In this document: one piece after another, positions 48,763-60,605 of the stretch | How positions within the stretch are numbered: the stretch's first letter is position 1 | Layout of the letters: every line of letters begins with the position of its first letter | DNA from: Pseudomonas sp. RIT-PI-AD | GTDB lineage: Bacteria > Pseudomonadota > Gammaproteobacteria > Pseudomonadales > Pseudomonadaceae | Reading direction: 5' to 3' | Length of the DNA stretch: 64,000 bases | NCBI RefSeq assembly: GCF_025642785.1 | Contig: NZ_JANZKU010000022.1 | Location: 17,553 to 81,552 of the forward strand | Notes under the pieces: model-generated | Databases searched by the model: none | What the model saw: only the letters and a program-made list of their open reading frames with translations | What the model was told of the DNA's origin: nothing | Translations under genes and position numbers: made by a program

Positions 48763-51360
48763 GTGAAACTCTTCAAGCGCACTGCCAAGGACGATGACAG
48801 CCTGACGCTGACACCGATCGAGCCGGACAGGCGAGGTCCGTCGGCCGGCAATCGCCTGGGCGACGCCCTGCCGAGCCTCCTGGCCTGCCTGGCCGGTCTG
48901 GCCGCCGCCGGGGCGCTCCTCTGGTTCGGCGCCCTCGAGGGCGCCCAGCAGCAACAGCGGCATCGCCTGATCCAGGCCTGGGGCGGCGGCGAGGCGGCCG
49001 CCTTGCAACAGGCGCTGGCCCAACTGGCGCGGGACACCAACATCGCCGCGCGCAACCCTCTGCTGACCCAGGCCCTGGACAGCCAGCAGCCGGCGCAGGT
49101 CCAGGCGGCCGAACGCGCGCTCGGCTACTGGGCCGACGTGGTGGATGCCTACATCAACCTCCCGGGACAGGCCCAGCAGAGCACCGAGCGCGCGGCGCCG
49201 ATGAATTTCGCCGCCCTCGACCTGCTGCGTCGCGTCGAGAACGGCGAGACCCCGCCGCCGGAAGCCTACAAAATCGGCCAACGTTGGCTGGTCTACAGCG
49301 TCGCCCCGCTGCGCGCCGCCGACGGCATGCCGTTGCAGGGCACGTTGCTCCTCGCCTTCGACCTGGAGCGCCTGCTGCGCAGCCTGCCGCCCCTGCCGGA
49401 AGATGCCGGCCAGTGGCGGCTGGTCCAGCGGTTCGGCAACACCCCGGCCCAGGTCCTGGCCCAGCGCGGCCAGGGCGAAGGCCCGCCGGAAACCTTCGCC
49501 AGCGGCAATCCGCACTGGCAGCTGGAATTCCTGCCCGGCACCGCCCTGACCCAAGCCGGCGGCTCGACACCGCTGTTCGGCCTGGCCGCCCTGCTGGCTC
49601 TGGCCGGCGCGCTGGCCGGGCTCTATCTGCAACGCCAGCGGCTGCAGCGGCATCTTCGCGACGATGTCCTGGCGCTCAACCTCATGGTGCAAGAACTCTC
49701 CACCGGCAGGAGCGTCAAAGCCTCTACCTTGAAGCTGCCGGCCCTGGACCTCCTCGCCCAGGCCCTGATCCGTCAGGCGCGGCGCAAGAATGCGGTCCCC
49801 GCGCCGAGCCAACCCGTCGCCGACAGCATCAGGCCGGCGGTAGCGGCAACGGCGGGGGTCAAGCCGACCGTGCCGGTCGACCCACTTTTCCAAGATACCG
49901 ACATTCTCGATATCGACATCCTCGACGAAGACCAGGACCTCCTGGGATTGGAGCAAGCCCCGATTATGAGCATCCGAGAAACCGCCCCGACTCTGCCCGC
50001 CAGCATTTTCCGCGCCTACGACATCCGTGGCGTGGTCGGTGATACGCTCACCGCCGAAACCGCCTATTGGATCGGTCGCGCCATCGGCTCGGAAAGCCTG
50101 GACCGCGGCGAGCCGAACGTCTCCGTTGGCCGCGACGGCCGCCTCTCCGGCCCCGAACTGGTACAGAGCCTGATCCAGGGCCTGCTGGACTGCGGCTGCC
50201 AGGTCAGCGACATCGGCATGGTGCCGACGCCGGTGCTGTACTACGCGACCCACGTGCTGGCCGGTAAATCCGGCGTGATGCTCACCGGCAGCCACAACCC
50301 GCCGGACTACAACGGCTTCAAGATCGTCATCGCCGGCGACACCCTGGCCAACGAAAGCATCACCGCCCTGCACACGCGCATCCAGAACAACGACCTGGCC
50401 AGCGGCGTCGGCAGTGTCGAGCAGGTGGAAATCCTCGACCGCTACTTCAAGCAGATCCGCGACGACATCGCCATGGCCAAGCCCATGCGCGTGGTGGTCG
50501 ACTGCGGCAACGGCGTCGCCGGCGTGATCGCGCCGCGACTGATCGAAGCCCTGGGATGCAGCGTGATCCCCCTGTTCTGCGACGTGGACGGCAACTTCCC
50601 CAACCACCATCCGGACCCGGGCAAACCGGAGAACCTCGAAGACCTGATCGCCAAGGTCAAGTCGGAGAATGCCGACCTGGGCCTGGCCTTCGACGGCGAC
50701 GGCGACCGCGTCGGCGTGGTGACCAACACCGGCACCATCATCTATCCGGATCGCCTGCTGATGCTGTTCGCCAAGGACGTCGTCTCGCGCAACCCCGGCG
50801 CCGACATCATCTTCGACGTCAAATGCACGCGCCGCCTGACCGCGCTGATCAGCGGCTACGGCGGTCGCCCGGTAATGTGGAAGACCGGTCATTCGTTGAT
50901 CAAGAAGAAGATGAAGGAAACCGGTGCGCTGCTGGCGGGCGAAATGAGCGGGCACATGTTCTTTAAGGAGCGCTGGTACGGCTTCGACGACGGCATTTAC
51001 AGCGCCGCCCGCCTGCTGGAGATCCTCAGCCAGGACAAGCGCGACGCCGAACACGTGTTCTCCGCGTTCCCCAGCGACATCTCCACGCCGGAAATCAACA
51101 TCACCGTCACCGACGAGAACAAGTTCCGCCTGATCGAACGCCTGCAGCGCGACGGTCACTGGGGCGAAGCGAACATCACCACCCTGGACGGCGTCCGGGT
51201 CGACTATCCCAAGGGCTGGGGCCTGATCCGCGCGTCCAACACCACGCCGGTGCTGGTGCTGCGCTTCGAGGCCGATACCCAGGAGGAGCTCAAGCGCATC
51301 CAAGAAGTGTTCCGGGCCCAGCTCTACACCGTCGCCCCGGAACTGACCCTGCCGTTCTGA
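48763..51360 (+). CDS. algC: Phosphomannomutase/phosphoglucomutase AlgC, long membrane form
   Basis: 865 residues from GTG 48763, which has GGGAGACC just upstream. Residues about 1-400 are an extension: two membrane segments (about 34-52 and 265-285) bracket a mostly alpha periplasmic region, followed by a Pro/Ala-rich acidic linker (DILDIDILDEDQDLLG). From residue 402 (MSIRETAPTLPASIFRAYDIRG) the classical 464-residue enzyme begins, with the phosphoserine loop TGSHNPP (S510), the metal loop DGDGD, the sugar loop GEMSGH and the phosphate-binding RASNTTP. AlgC supplies GDP-mannose and glucose-1-phosphate for alginate, LPS and rhamnolipids. An internal ATG at 49966 could give the short form. 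Confidence 0.95.
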   Translation: MKLFKRTAKDDDSLTLTPIEPDRRGPSAGNRLGDALPSLLACLAGLAAAGALLWFGALEGAQQQQRHRLIQAWGGGEAAALQQALAQLARDTNIAARNPLLTQALDSQQPAQVQAAERALGYWADVVDAYINLPGQAQQSTERAAPMNFAALDLLRRVENGETPPPEAYKIGQRWLVYSVAPLRAADGMPLQGTLLLAFDLERLLRSLPPLPEDAGQWRLVQRFGNTPAQVLAQRGQGEGPPETFASGNPHWQLEFLPGTALTQAGGSTPLFGLAALLALAGALAGLYLQRQRLQRHLRDDVLALNLMVQELSTGRSVKASTLKLPALDLLAQALIRQARRKNAVPAPSQPVADSIRPAVAATAGVKPTVPVDPLFQDTDILDIDILDEDQDLLGLEQAPIMSIRETAPTLPASIFRAYDIRGVVGDTLTAETAYWIGRAIGSESLDRGEPNVSVGRDGRLSGPELVQSLIQGLLDCGCQVSDIGMVPTPVLYYATHVLAGKSGVMLTGSHNPPDYNGFKIVIAGDTLANESITALHTRIQNNDLASGVGSVEQVEILDRYFKQIRDDIAMAKPMRVVVDCGNGVAGVIAPRLIEALGCSVIPLFCDVDGNFPNHHPDPGKPENLEDLIAKVKSENADLGLAFDGDGDRVGVVTNTGTIIYPDRLLMLFAKDVVSRNPGADIIFDVKCTRRLTALISGYGGRPVMWKTGHSLIKKKMKETGALLAGEMSGHMFFKERWYGFDDGIYSAARLLEILSQDKRDAEHVFSAFPSDISTPEINITVTDENKFRLIERLQRDGHWGEANITTLDGVRVDYPKGWGLIRASNTTPVLVLRFEADTQEELKRIQEVFRAQLYTVAPELTLPF

Positions 51361-52374
<1,014 letters not shown>

Positions 52375-52454
52375 GGATGCACCACGCCCCGGAAGACGTC
52401 TTGCCGTCCGGGGCCGGCTTTACGTCGATTGGCGATGCCGGAAAGGGCTGAACG

Positions 52455-53048
52455 TCAGTTACCCCGGCCCAGCAATTGAGCGAGTCGATCGCGGTCCGCG
52501 CTGAACGAAACCTGGGTTTGTTCACGGGTGTCCTGATAGCGCTGGATATCCTTCTCGAGGCGTTGCTGCTCCGCTTTCAGGTCGTTGATCTGCGCGACCA
52601 GATCGGCCGGTACCGCGCGACCGGCGCGTTCCAGGTCGGCGGCGCGGCCTTGCAGGTTGTCCTGCTGCACCTTCACCGACTGCAGGTTGCCGCGCACCAC
52701 GCTGATCAGCCCATCGATCTCCGACAGCTTGCGCTTGAGCGCGCGGTCGACGTCCTCGACGCTTGAGTACAGGCGCATCAACTGGACATCCGAACCCGCG
52801 CGGGCCTTGGCGTCCAGGCGCCTCTGCATTTCCTCGCGGCTGGGCGCGGGCGGCACCACCTGGATCACCCGCCCCTGGTCGTTGAGTACCTGGTAGCCCT
52901 TACTGATGAACTCCGGCGGTACGCCCTGCCGGTCGAGTACGGTCACGCCCTTGTCGTTCACGTAGCGGTAAAGGTCGGCGGCACCCGCCAGCAGAGGCGA
53001 GCAAAGACACAGCAACAACGTCAGGCGGATCCCATCCTGTCTGGCCAT
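52455..53048 (-). CDS. DUF4124 exported coiled-coil protein
   Basis: 197 residues. The signal peptide is about 1-23 (LLAGA/ADLYRY). The next 40 residues are the DUF4124 domain (LYRYVNDKGVTVLDRQGVPPEF), a short beta module common in Pseudomonas periplasmic proteins. Residues about 70-185 are a long charged helix predicted to form a coiled coil (LQSVKVQQDNLQGRAADLERAG, DLKAEQQRLEKDIQRYQD). Function unknown. It lies 27 bases downstream of pyrE on the same strand and converges with argB. Confidence 0.85.
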   Translation of the reverse strand: MARQDGIRLTLLLCLCSPLLAGAADLYRYVNDKGVTVLDRQGVPPEFISKGYQVLNDQGRVIQVVPPAPSREEMQRRLDAKARAGSDVQLMRLYSSVEDVDRALKRKLSEIDGLISVVRGNLQSVKVQQDNLQGRAADLERAGRAVPADLVAQINDLKAEQQRLEKDIQRYQDTREQTQVSFSADRDRLAQLLGRGN

Positions 53049-53075
53049 CTAGCACTCATCCTGTCGACGTTAACG

Positions 53076-53717
53076 TCAAATTCCATACTGCGCGCGGTAG
53101 GCTTCAACCGCCGGCAGATGCTTCTTCAGTTCAGCATCCCCGGCCAGATATTCCAGCACCTGATCCAACCCGACGATGCTCACCACCGGCACCTCGAAGT
53201 CGCGTTGCACTTCCTGGATCGCCGATAGCTCACCCTGCCCCCGCTCCTGTCGATCCAGGGCGATCAGCACACCCGCGGCCTGCGCCTGCTGCGCCTGGAT
53301 GATGCGCATCACCTCGCGGATCGCCGTACCGGCGGTGATCACGTCGTCGACGATCAACACACGGCCCCGCAAGGGCGCGCCGACCAGGGTGCCGCCTTCG
53401 CCATGAGCCTTGGCCTCCTTGCGGTTGAAGCACCAGGGCAGGTCCAGCCCATGCTGTTCCGCCAGCGCGACGGCGGTCGCGGCAGCCAGGGGAATGCCCT
53501 TGTAGGCCGGCCCGAACAGCACCTCGAAGGCGATGCCGCTGTCGACGATCGCCGCCGCGTAGAAACGCCCGAGACGCGCCAGCGCGAGGCCACTGTCGAA
53601 CAGGCCGGCATTGAAGAAATAGGGACTGGTGCGTCCGGACTTGAGGGTGAACTCGCCAAAACGCAGCACGCCGCGTTCGATGGCGAAACGAATGAAATCG
53701 TGCTGATACGCCTGCAT
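53076..53717 (-). CDS. pyrE: Orotate phosphoribosyltransferase
   Basis: 213 residues. The PRPP-binding motif is [17 protein letters not shown] (about residues 119-135) and the flexible loop is [17 protein letters not shown], both intact. It transfers phosphoribose from PRPP to orotate, giving OMP in pyrimidine synthesis. It is divergent from crc with 93 bases between, a conserved arrangement. Confidence 0.97.
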   Translation of the reverse strand: MQAYQHDFIRFAIERGVLRFGEFTLKSGRTSPYFFNAGLFDSGLALARLGRFYAAAIVDSGIAFEVLFGPAYKGIPLAAATAVALAEQHGLDLPWCFNRKEAKAHGEGGTLVGAPLRGRVLIVDDVITAGTAIREVMRIIQAQQAQAAGVLIALDRQERGQGELSAIQEVQRDFEVPVVSIVGLDQVLEYLAGDAELKKHLPAVEAYRAQYGI

Positions 53718-53810
53718 AGAAAAACCCCGGACGACACGGATTTAGCCATGAATTTAGCTAATAAGGATGAGCTCGGGTATCATACACGGACGTGTTTTTG
53801 GGGGCCATTT

Positions 53811-54590
53811 ATGCGGATCATCAGTGTGAACGTGAATGGTATTCAGGCTGCAGCCGAGCGGGGACTCCTGAGCTGGCTGCAAGCACAGAATGCCGACGTG
53901 ATCTGCCTGCAAGATACCCGCGCCTCCGCCTTTGACCTGGACGACCCAGCCCTCCAACTGGATGGCTACTTCCTCTATGCCAGCGATGCCGAAGTCCCCG
54001 CCCAAGGCGGCGTGGCACTCTATTCGCGGCAGCAACCCAAGGCGGTGATCAACGGCCTAGGCTTCGAAATGGCCGACCGTTATGGGCGCTACCTGCAGGC
54101 CGACTTCGACAAGGTGAGCATCGCCACGCTGCTGCTGCCTTCCGGGCAGGGCGGCGACGAGAACTTGAATCAGAAATTCAAGTTCATGGACGACTTCACC
54201 CACTATTTGAACAAGCAGCGCCGCAAGCGCCGCGAATACATCTATTGCGGTTCGCTCTACGTGGCGCATCAGAAGCTGGACGTGAAGAGCTGGCGCGACT
54301 GCCAGCAGATGCCGGGCTTCCTGGCGCCGGAACGGAGCTGGCTGGACGAGGTGTTCGGCAATTTCGGCTACGTGGATGCCCTGCGCGAAGTGAGCCGGGA
54401 AGGCGACCAGTTCAGTTGGTGGCCGGACAGCGAGCAGGCTGAACTGCTCAACCTGGGCTGGCGCTTCGACTATCAGGTGCTGACGCCCGGCATGCGCCGC
54501 TTCGTGCGCAGCGCGCGCCTGCCGCGGCAACCGCGCTTTTCCCAGCATGCTCCGCTGATCGTCGACTACGACTGGACCCTGAGCATCTGA
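53811..54590 (+). CDS. crc: Catabolite repression control protein Crc
   Basis: 259 residues, exactly the length of P. aeruginosa Crc. The fold is that of exonuclease III/AP endonucleases (MRIISVNVNGIQAAAERGLLSWL, DVICLQDTRA, FSQHAPLIVDYDW). Crc has lost nuclease activity and instead joins Hfq to block translation of mRNAs carrying A-rich CA motifs when preferred carbon sources are present. The start ATG 53811 follows a G-rich leader; TATCAT (53778-53783) is a plausible -10. Frame extension upstream into pyrE is a shadow. Confidence 0.96.
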   Translation: MRIISVNVNGIQAAAERGLLSWLQAQNADVICLQDTRASAFDLDDPALQLDGYFLYASDAEVPAQGGVALYSRQQPKAVINGLGFEMADRYGRYLQADFDKVSIATLLLPSGQGGDENLNQKFKFMDDFTHYLNKQRRKRREYIYCGSLYVAHQKLDVKSWRDCQQMPGFLAPERSWLDEVFGNFGYVDALREVSREGDQFSWWPDSEQAELLNLGWRFDYQVLTPGMRRFVRSARLPRQPRFSQHAPLIVDYDWTLSI

Positions 54591-54657
54591 ATCGGGCCGC
54601 GTCCGCAGGACCGGCCGGGCGCCGGAAGCGAGGCTTCGCGTCCGGCGTTCGAGCGGG

Positions 54658-55029
54658 CTACTTGATCAAGCGCCAGGTGAAGGGATAGCGGTAGGCACGC
54701 CCCTCGTTGGCCTTGATCCCGGCGATGATGGTCAGCACCAGCGCGCCGATGCCCAGCAGGCTGAGCAGCAGGAAACCGATCACCACCAGCATCAGAACGA
54801 AGCAGACCAGCGCCGCCAGGGCGACGCTGATCTGGAAGTTCAGCGCTTCCTTGCCCTGTTCGTCGACGAAGGGATCGAGGTCCTTCTTCAACTGCCAGAC
54901 GATCAGCGGGCCGAGCAGATTGCCGAATGGGAACACCAGGCCGAGGAACGCCGCGAAGTGGCAGAACATCGCCCACTGCCGGGCTTCCTGGCTGGGTAGC
55001 GGAACGAGATCCTGCTCTTCCATGGCCAT
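54658..55029 (-). CDS. DUF4870 membrane protein
   Basis: 123 residues with three hydrophobic segments (about 20-45, 66-85 and 86-106) and the conserved DUF4870 run MFCHFAAFLGLVFPFGNLLGPLIVWQLKKD and FVDEQGKEALNFQISV. Function unknown, possibly a Tic20-like fold. It starts 4 bases after the rph stop, so it is co-transcribed with rph. Confidence 0.9.
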   Translation of the reverse strand: MAMEEQDLVPLPSQEARQWAMFCHFAAFLGLVFPFGNLLGPLIVWQLKKDLDPFVDEQGKEALNFQISVALAALVCFVLMLVVIGFLLLSLLGIGALVLTIIAGIKANEGRAYRYPFTWRLIK

Positions 55030-55033
55030 GCCC

Positions 55034-55759
55034 TCAGTCGGCGAGCGCGGCGCGCTGCAGCTCGAACAACTCCGCGACGCCTTTCTGCGCCAGGGCCAGC
55101 ATGGCGTTCAACTGCTCCGGCTGGAACGGCTCGCCTTCGGCGGTGCCCTGGATCTCGATGAAGCCACCGGCCTCGGTCATCACCACGTTGAGATCGGTTT
55201 CGGCCGCGGAGTCCTCGAGATAGTCCAGGTCGAGCACCGGCTCGCCCTGGTACATGCCCACGGAAACCGCCGCGACCATCTGTTTCAGCGGTGACTGGCC
55301 GCCCTTGATCGCCCCGCGCTTCTTCAGCACGTTCAGCGCATCGGCCAGGGCCACCATGGCGCCGGTGATGGACGCGGTGCGGGTCCCGCCGTCGGCCTGG
55401 ATCACGTCGCAATCCAGGTAGATGGTGTTGTCGCCCAGCTTGGTCATGTCCAGCGCGGCGCGCAGCGAACGGCCGATCAACCGCTGGATCTCCAGGGTCC
55501 GACCGCCCTGCTTGCCGCGGCTGGCTTCGCGCTGGTTACGTTCGCCGGTGGAGCGCGGCAGCATGCCGTACTCGGCGGTCAGCCAACCTTGCCCCTGGCC
55601 CTTGAGGAAACGCGGCACGCCGGACTCCACGCTGGCGGTGCAAATCACCTTGGTATCGCCGAACTCCACCAGCACCGAGCCTTCGGCGTGCTTGGTGTAG
55701 TGGCGGGTGATGCGGATCGGGCGCAGCTGGTCGGCGGCGCGGCCACTGGGACGCTTCAT
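55034..55759 (-). CDS. rph: RNase PH
   Basis: 241 residues. The PH domain is intact ([95 protein letters not shown]). It trims the 3' ends of tRNA precursors and other RNAs by phosphorolysis. The minus-strand TATAAT at 55800-55795 is a perfect -10 for it, 36 bases upstream of the ATG. Divergent from yicC, as in many proteobacteria. Confidence 0.97.
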   Translation of the reverse strand: MKRPSGRAADQLRPIRITRHYTKHAEGSVLVEFGDTKVICTASVESGVPRFLKGQGQGWLTAEYGMLPRSTGERNQREASRGKQGGRTLEIQRLIGRSLRAALDMTKLGDNTIYLDCDVIQADGGTRTASITGAMVALADALNVLKKRGAIKGGQSPLKQMVAAVSVGMYQGEPVLDLDYLEDSAAETDLNVVMTEAGGFIEIQGTAEGEPFQPEQLNAMLALAQKGVAELFELQRAALAD

Positions 55760-55794
55760 CGGTCAATACCTGTTCGGGACGGAAACTGCTGCGC

Positions 55795-55800
55795 ATTATA
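55795..55800 (-). promoter_or_regulatory. Perfect -10 hexamer of the rph promoter
   Basis: TATAAT on the minus strand; the -35 region 17 bases further up (TGTCCG) is weak. Confidence 0.5.
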
Positions 55801-55976
55801 GGGTGCCCGGCGGGCCGCGGACATCGAACATTGGCCGGATGGGCACCTTCCGGCGTCAAAGGTCCTGCCTGCCCGGTCGAAATACCGGGACACGGAATGG
55901 ATGCCTCGCCGAAGGACGATCCCGTCGCCGGCTGACCGCTTGCCCGTCCCGGCGAGCCCGCGACGGTTTTTAGCGC

Positions 55977-55982
55977 TACAAT
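55977..55982 (+). promoter_or_regulatory. -10 hexamer of the yicC promoter
   Basis: TACAAT at 55977-55982, 38 bases before the yicC ATG; the -35 is not obvious. Confidence 0.4.
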
Positions 55983-56019
55983 CCCGCGCCTTTCGTTCCC
56001 CTTCCCGAGAGGTCTCCCC

Positions 56020-56883
56020 ATGGTGCGCAGCATGACCGCCTTCGCCCGCGTCGAACGAGCCGGTGCTCACGGCACCCTGAGCTGGGAGCTGCGTTCGGTC
56101 AATCATCGCTACCTGGAGCCGCACCTGCGCCTGCCGGATGCCTTCCGCGACCTGGAAGGCGCGGTGCGCGATGCGCTGCGCCAGGGGCTTTCCCGCGGCA
56201 AGGTGGAGTGCAGCCTGCGCTTCGCCGAAGAGCAGGCCGGGCAGCGGCTCCAGGTAGACCGCGAGCGCGCCGCCCAACTGGTCGCGGCCGCGGAAACGGT
56301 GGCCAGCCTGATCGAGCGCCCCGCGCCCCTCAACCCGCTGGAGGTGTTGGCCTGGCCCGGTGTGCTGATGGCCGACGTGGCCGATCCGCAGGCCCTCAAC
56401 AGCGCCGCCCTGGAATTGTTCGACGAGGCCCTGGAGCAGTTGAAGGGCGGCCGCGCCCGCGAAGGCGCGGAACTGGCGAAACTGCTCGACGAACGCCTGG
56501 ACAGCATGCGTGACGAAGTCGCCGCCCTGCGCGAACGGGTGCCGCAGATGCTTGCCGCGCAACGTCAGCGGATTCTCGATCGGTTCCGCGACATGCAGGC
56601 CGAACTGGACCCCCAGCGCCTGGAGCAGGAATTGGTCCTGCTGGCCCAGAAGAGCGACGTCGCCGAAGAGCTCGACCGCCTCGACACCCACGTCGGCGAA
56701 GTCCGTCGCGTATTGAAGGCCGGGGGCGCCGCGGGACGGCGCCTGGACTTCCTGATGCAGGAACTCAACCGCGAGGCCAACACCCTCGGCTCCAAGGCCT
56801 TCGACACCCGCAGCACGCAAGCCGCGGTGAACCTGAAAGTGCTGATCGAACAGATGCGCGAACAGGTGCAGAACATCGAATGA
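56020..56883 (+). CDS. yicC: YicC-family endoribonuclease-like protein
   Basis: 287 residues. The N-terminal signature VRSMTAFARVERAGAHGTLSWELRSVNHRYLEPHLRLPD is diagnostic, followed by long helices and the DUF1732 C-terminus (GRRLDFLMQELNREANTLGSKAFDTRSTQAAVNLKVLIEQMREQVQNIE). E. coli YicC promotes decay of specific RNAs such as RyhB and acts as an endoribonuclease. CGAGAGG is the ribosome binding site. It is followed after 49 bases by gmk, probably in the same transcript. Confidence 0.93.
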   Translation: MVRSMTAFARVERAGAHGTLSWELRSVNHRYLEPHLRLPDAFRDLEGAVRDALRQGLSRGKVECSLRFAEEQAGQRLQVDRERAAQLVAAAETVASLIERPAPLNPLEVLAWPGVLMADVADPQALNSAALELFDEALEQLKGGRAREGAELAKLLDERLDSMRDEVAALRERVPQMLAAQRQRILDRFRDMQAELDPQRLEQELVLLAQKSDVAEELDRLDTHVGEVRRVLKAGGAAGRRLDFLMQELNREANTLGSKAFDTRSTQAAVNLKVLIEQMREQVQNIE

Positions 56884-56914
56884 CGCGGCCACCCCCGCGC
56901 TCCTTTTCTTTTGA

Positions 56915-57553
<639 letters not shown>

Positions 57554-57661
57554 AATCAGCGCTTCCCTTAATGCTGGTGATTTTTTAGACTATCCAGTCC
57601 GCTCGCCCATCGGGCTCAGCGCTCTTTTCCGCTTCTACTTCTAGTCGCTACGAGGAACACC

Positions 57662-57925
57662 ATGGCTCGCGTCACCGTTGAAGACTGCCTGGACAACGTC
57701 GTTAACCGCTTCGAGCTGGTGATGCTCGCCACCAAGCGCTCCCGTCAACTGGCCACCGGCGGCAAAGAGCCGAAGGTCGCTTGGGAAAACGACAAACCGA
57801 CCGTGGTCGCCCTGCGTGAAATCGCCGCCGGCCTGATCGACTACGACGTCATCGCCCAGGAAGAGATCGTCGAAGACGAGCCGCTCTTCGCCGCATTCGA
57901 GGACGAGGCCAACGAGGCCCTCTGA
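57662..57925 (+). CDS. rpoZ: RNA polymerase omega subunit
   Basis: 87 residues, full length. The conserved [34 protein letters not shown] region folds around the C-terminal part of beta-prime. It assists RNA polymerase assembly and contributes to the ppGpp-binding site. gmk-rpoZ-spoT is the standard gammaproteobacterial order. CTACGAGGAACACC is the ribosome binding region. Confidence 0.97.
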   Translation: MARVTVEDCLDNVVNRFELVMLATKRSRQLATGGKEPKVAWENDKPTVVALREIAAGLIDYDVIAQEEIVEDEPLFAAFEDEANEAL

Positions 57926-57985
57926 TTCGATGCCTGGTCGATGTCACGCGGTACCGGGTGGAAACAGACGGCGGGGAGGCCTCCC

Positions 57986-60094
57986 TTGCCGAACATAGAC
58001 ACACTCGCCGATCGACTGTCGTCCTACCTCGGCGCCGACCAGGTCAACCTGGTCCGCCGGGCGTACTTCTACGCCGAGCAGGCGCACGACGGCCAGCGTC
58101 GTCGCAGCGGCGAAGCCTACGTCACCCACCCCCTGGCGGTCGCCAACATCCTCGCCGACATGCACATGGACCATCAGAGCCTGATGGCCGCGATGCTGCA
58201 CGACGTGATCGAGGACACCGGCATCGCTAAGGAAGCGCTCACCACGCAGTTCGGCGAAACCGTCGCGGAGCTGGTTGACGGGGTCAGCAAGCTGACCCAG
58301 ATGAACTTCGAGACCAAGGCGGAAGCCCAGGCCGAGAACTTCCAGAAGATGGCCATGGCCATGGCCCGGGACATCCGCGTGATCCTGGTCAAGCTGGCCG
58401 ACCGCCTGCACAACATGCGCACCCTGGAAGTCCTCTCCGGCGAAAAACGCCGGCGCATCGCCAAGGAAACCCTCGAAATCTACGCCCCCATCGCCAACCG
58501 GCTGGGCATGCACAGCATGCGCGTGGAATTCGAAGACCTCGGCTTCAAGGCGATGCACCCGATGCGCTCCGAACGCATCCGCGCCGCGGTCAAGCGCGCC
58601 CGCGGCAACCGCAAGGAAATCGTCGGGCGCATCGAGGAATCGCTCAAGCATTGCCTGGAACACGAAGGCATGCAGGGCGACGTGACCGGCCGCGAGAAGC
58701 ACCTGTACAGCATTTACCAGAAGATGCGCGGCAAGCGCCGGGCGTTCAACGAGATCATGGACGTGTACGCCTTCCGCGTGATCGTCGACAAGGTGGACAC
58801 CTGCTACCGCGTCCTCGGCGCCGTGCACAACCTGTACAAGCCGCTGCCCGGCCGCTTCAAGGACTACATCGCGATCCCCAAGGCCAACGGTTACCAGTCG
58901 CTGCACACCACCCTGTTCGGCATGCACGGCGTGCCCATCGAGATCCAGATCCGCACCCGCGAGATGGAAGAGATGGCCAACAACGGCATCGCCGCCCACT
59001 GGCTGTACAAGTCCAACGATGACGAGGTGCCCAAGAGCACCCATGCGCGCGCGCGCCAATGGGTGAAAGGCGTGCTGGAAATGCAGCAACGCGCGGGCAA
59101 CTCCCTCGAATTCATCGAAAGCGTGAAGATCGACCTGTTCCCCGACGAGGTCTACGTGTTCACGCCCAAGGGCCGCATCATGGAGCTGCCGAAGGGCTCC
59201 ACCGCGGTGGATTTCGCCTACGCGGTGCACACCGACGTCGGCAATACCTGCATCGCCTGCCGCATCAACCGCCGCCTGGCGCCGCTGTCCGAGCCCTTGC
59301 AGAGCGGCGAAACCGTGGAAATCGTCACCGCGCCCGGCGCACGACCGAACCCGGCCTGGCTGAACTTCGTCGTCACCGGCAAGGCGCGCACCCATATCCG
59401 CCACGCGCTGAAGCTGCAACGCCGCTCCGAATCGGTGAGCCTGGGCGAACGCCTGCTGAACAAAGTCCTCGCCGGCTTCGACAGCCACTTGGAAAAGATC
59501 GCCCCCGAACGCCTGCAACTGGTGCTCGGCGAGTATCGCCTGGAAGCGCTGGAAGACCTGCTGGAAGATATCGGCCTGGGCAACCGCATGGCCTATGTGG
59601 TGGCGCGGCGCCTGCTGGCCAGCGACGGCGCGCAGTCGCCCAACAGCGAAGGGCCGCTGGCGATCCGCGGCACCGAGGGGCTGGTGCTCAGCTATGCGAA
59701 ATGCTGCACGCCGATCCCCGGCGACCCCATCGTCGGCCACCTGTCGGCGGGCAAGGGCATGGTGGTGCACCTGGAAAGCTGCCGGAACATCGGCGACGTG
59801 CGCAACAACCCGGAAAAATGCATCCAGCTGTCCTGGGCCAAGGACGTCACCGGCGAATTCAACGTCGAGCTGCGCGTCGAGCTAGAGCACCAGCGTGGCC
59901 TGATCGCGCTGCTCGCCAGCAGCGTGAACGCCGCCGACGGCAACATCGAGAAGATCAGCATGGACGAACGCGATGGCCGCATCAGCGTTGTCCAACTGGT
60001 GGTCAGCGTGCACGATCGGGTGCACCTGGCCCGCGTGATCAAGAAGCTGCGCGCCCTGATCGGGGTCGTGCGCATCACCCGCGTGCGCGCCTGA
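57986..60094 (+). CDS. spoT: Bifunctional (p)ppGpp synthetase/hydrolase SpoT
   Basis: 702 residues from a TTG start at 57986, chosen because GGGGAGG lies just before it and because homologues begin at the same point ([14 protein letters not shown]). A frame from 57941 is possible but less supported. Domains: HD hydrolase (about 25-180; HDVIEDT intact), synthetase (about 200-330), TGS (about 385-450), helical and zinc-finger regions, and ACT (about 620-702). It balances (p)ppGpp levels in response to starvation. The SpoT synthetase domain is normally weak; no loss of the hydrolase motif is visible. Confidence 0.96.
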   Translation: MPNIDTLADRLSSYLGADQVNLVRRAYFYAEQAHDGQRRRSGEAYVTHPLAVANILADMHMDHQSLMAAMLHDVIEDTGIAKEALTTQFGETVAELVDGVSKLTQMNFETKAEAQAENFQKMAMAMARDIRVILVKLADRLHNMRTLEVLSGEKRRRIAKETLEIYAPIANRLGMHSMRVEFEDLGFKAMHPMRSERIRAAVKRARGNRKEIVGRIEESLKHCLEHEGMQGDVTGREKHLYSIYQKMRGKRRAFNEIMDVYAFRVIVDKVDTCYRVLGAVHNLYKPLPGRFKDYIAIPKANGYQSLHTTLFGMHGVPIEIQIRTREMEEMANNGIAAHWLYKSNDDEVPKSTHARARQWVKGVLEMQQRAGNSLEFIESVKIDLFPDEVYVFTPKGRIMELPKGSTAVDFAYAVHTDVGNTCIACRINRRLAPLSEPLQSGETVEIVTAPGARPNPAWLNFVVTGKARTHIRHALKLQRRSESVSLGERLLNKVLAGFDSHLEKIAPERLQLVLGEYRLEALEDLLEDIGLGNRMAYVVARRLLASDGAQSPNSEGPLAIRGTEGLVLSYAKCCTPIPGDPIVGHLSAGKGMVVHLESCRNIGDVRNNPEKCIQLSWAKDVTGEFNVELRVELEHQRGLIALLASSVNAADGNIEKISMDERDGRISVVQLVVSVHDRVHLARVIKKLRALIGVVRITRVRA

Positions 60095-60119
60095 CCACAG
60101 CGCCCACGCCGCCGGTTCC

Positions 60120-60141
60120 GCGGACGGAAGGCTCCGTCCGC
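60120..60141 (+). terminator. Hairpin between spoT and ridA
   Basis: GCGGACGGA (60120-60128) pairs with TCCGTCCGC (60133-60141) around AGGC, 25 bases after the spoT stop. No T-tract; a processing or attenuating structure is likely. Confidence 0.6.
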
Positions 60142-60170
60142 TTCAGCCCACTCGCTCACAAGGAGTCACC

Positions 60171-60551
60171 ATGAGCAAATCCGTGATCAACACCGAGAAC
60201 GCCCCCGCCGCCATCGGCACCTATTCCCAGGCGATCAAGGCCGGCAACACTGTCTACCTGTCCGGGCAAATCCCCCTGGACCCGAAAACCATGGAGCTGG
60301 TGGAGGGCTTCGAGGCCCAGACCGTGCAGGTGTTCGAGAACCTCAAGGCGGTGGCCGAGGCTGCCGGCGGCTCGCTCAAGGACATCGTCAAGCTGAACAT
60401 CTTCCTCACTGACCTGAGCCATTTCGCCAAGGTCAACGAGATCATGGGCCGTTACTTCCAGCAGCCCTATCCGGCCCGTGCCGCCATCGGCGTCGCCGCG
60501 CTGCCGCGCGCGTCCCTGGTGGAGATGGACGCGATCCTGGTCCTCGAGTAA
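60171..60551 (+). CDS. ridA: RidA-family enamine/imine deaminase
   Basis: 126 residues, closely matching the archetypal Rid[42 protein letters not shown], and [24 protein letters not shown] with the key Arg of RAAIGV. It removes 2-aminoacrylate released by PLP enzymes and protects them. It follows spoT as in other pseudomonads and is distinct from the second RidA-type gene inside the dad operon. Confidence 0.95.
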   Translation: MSKSVINTENAPAAIGTYSQAIKAGNTVYLSGQIPLDPKTMELVEGFEAQTVQVFENLKAVAEAAGGSLKDIVKLNIFLTDLSHFAKVNEIMGRYFQQPYPARAAIGVAALPRASLVEMDAILVLE

Positions 60552-60605
60552 GCGTTTTTCCGGCGGGGCGCGGCGCCCCGCTTCCTCCTGCATCGGATGC
60601 CCGCC

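Noticed and set aside
55760..56019. Possible small RNA in the rph/yicC gap
   Set aside because: The gap holds two divergent promoters, and no separate promoter-terminator pair is visible.
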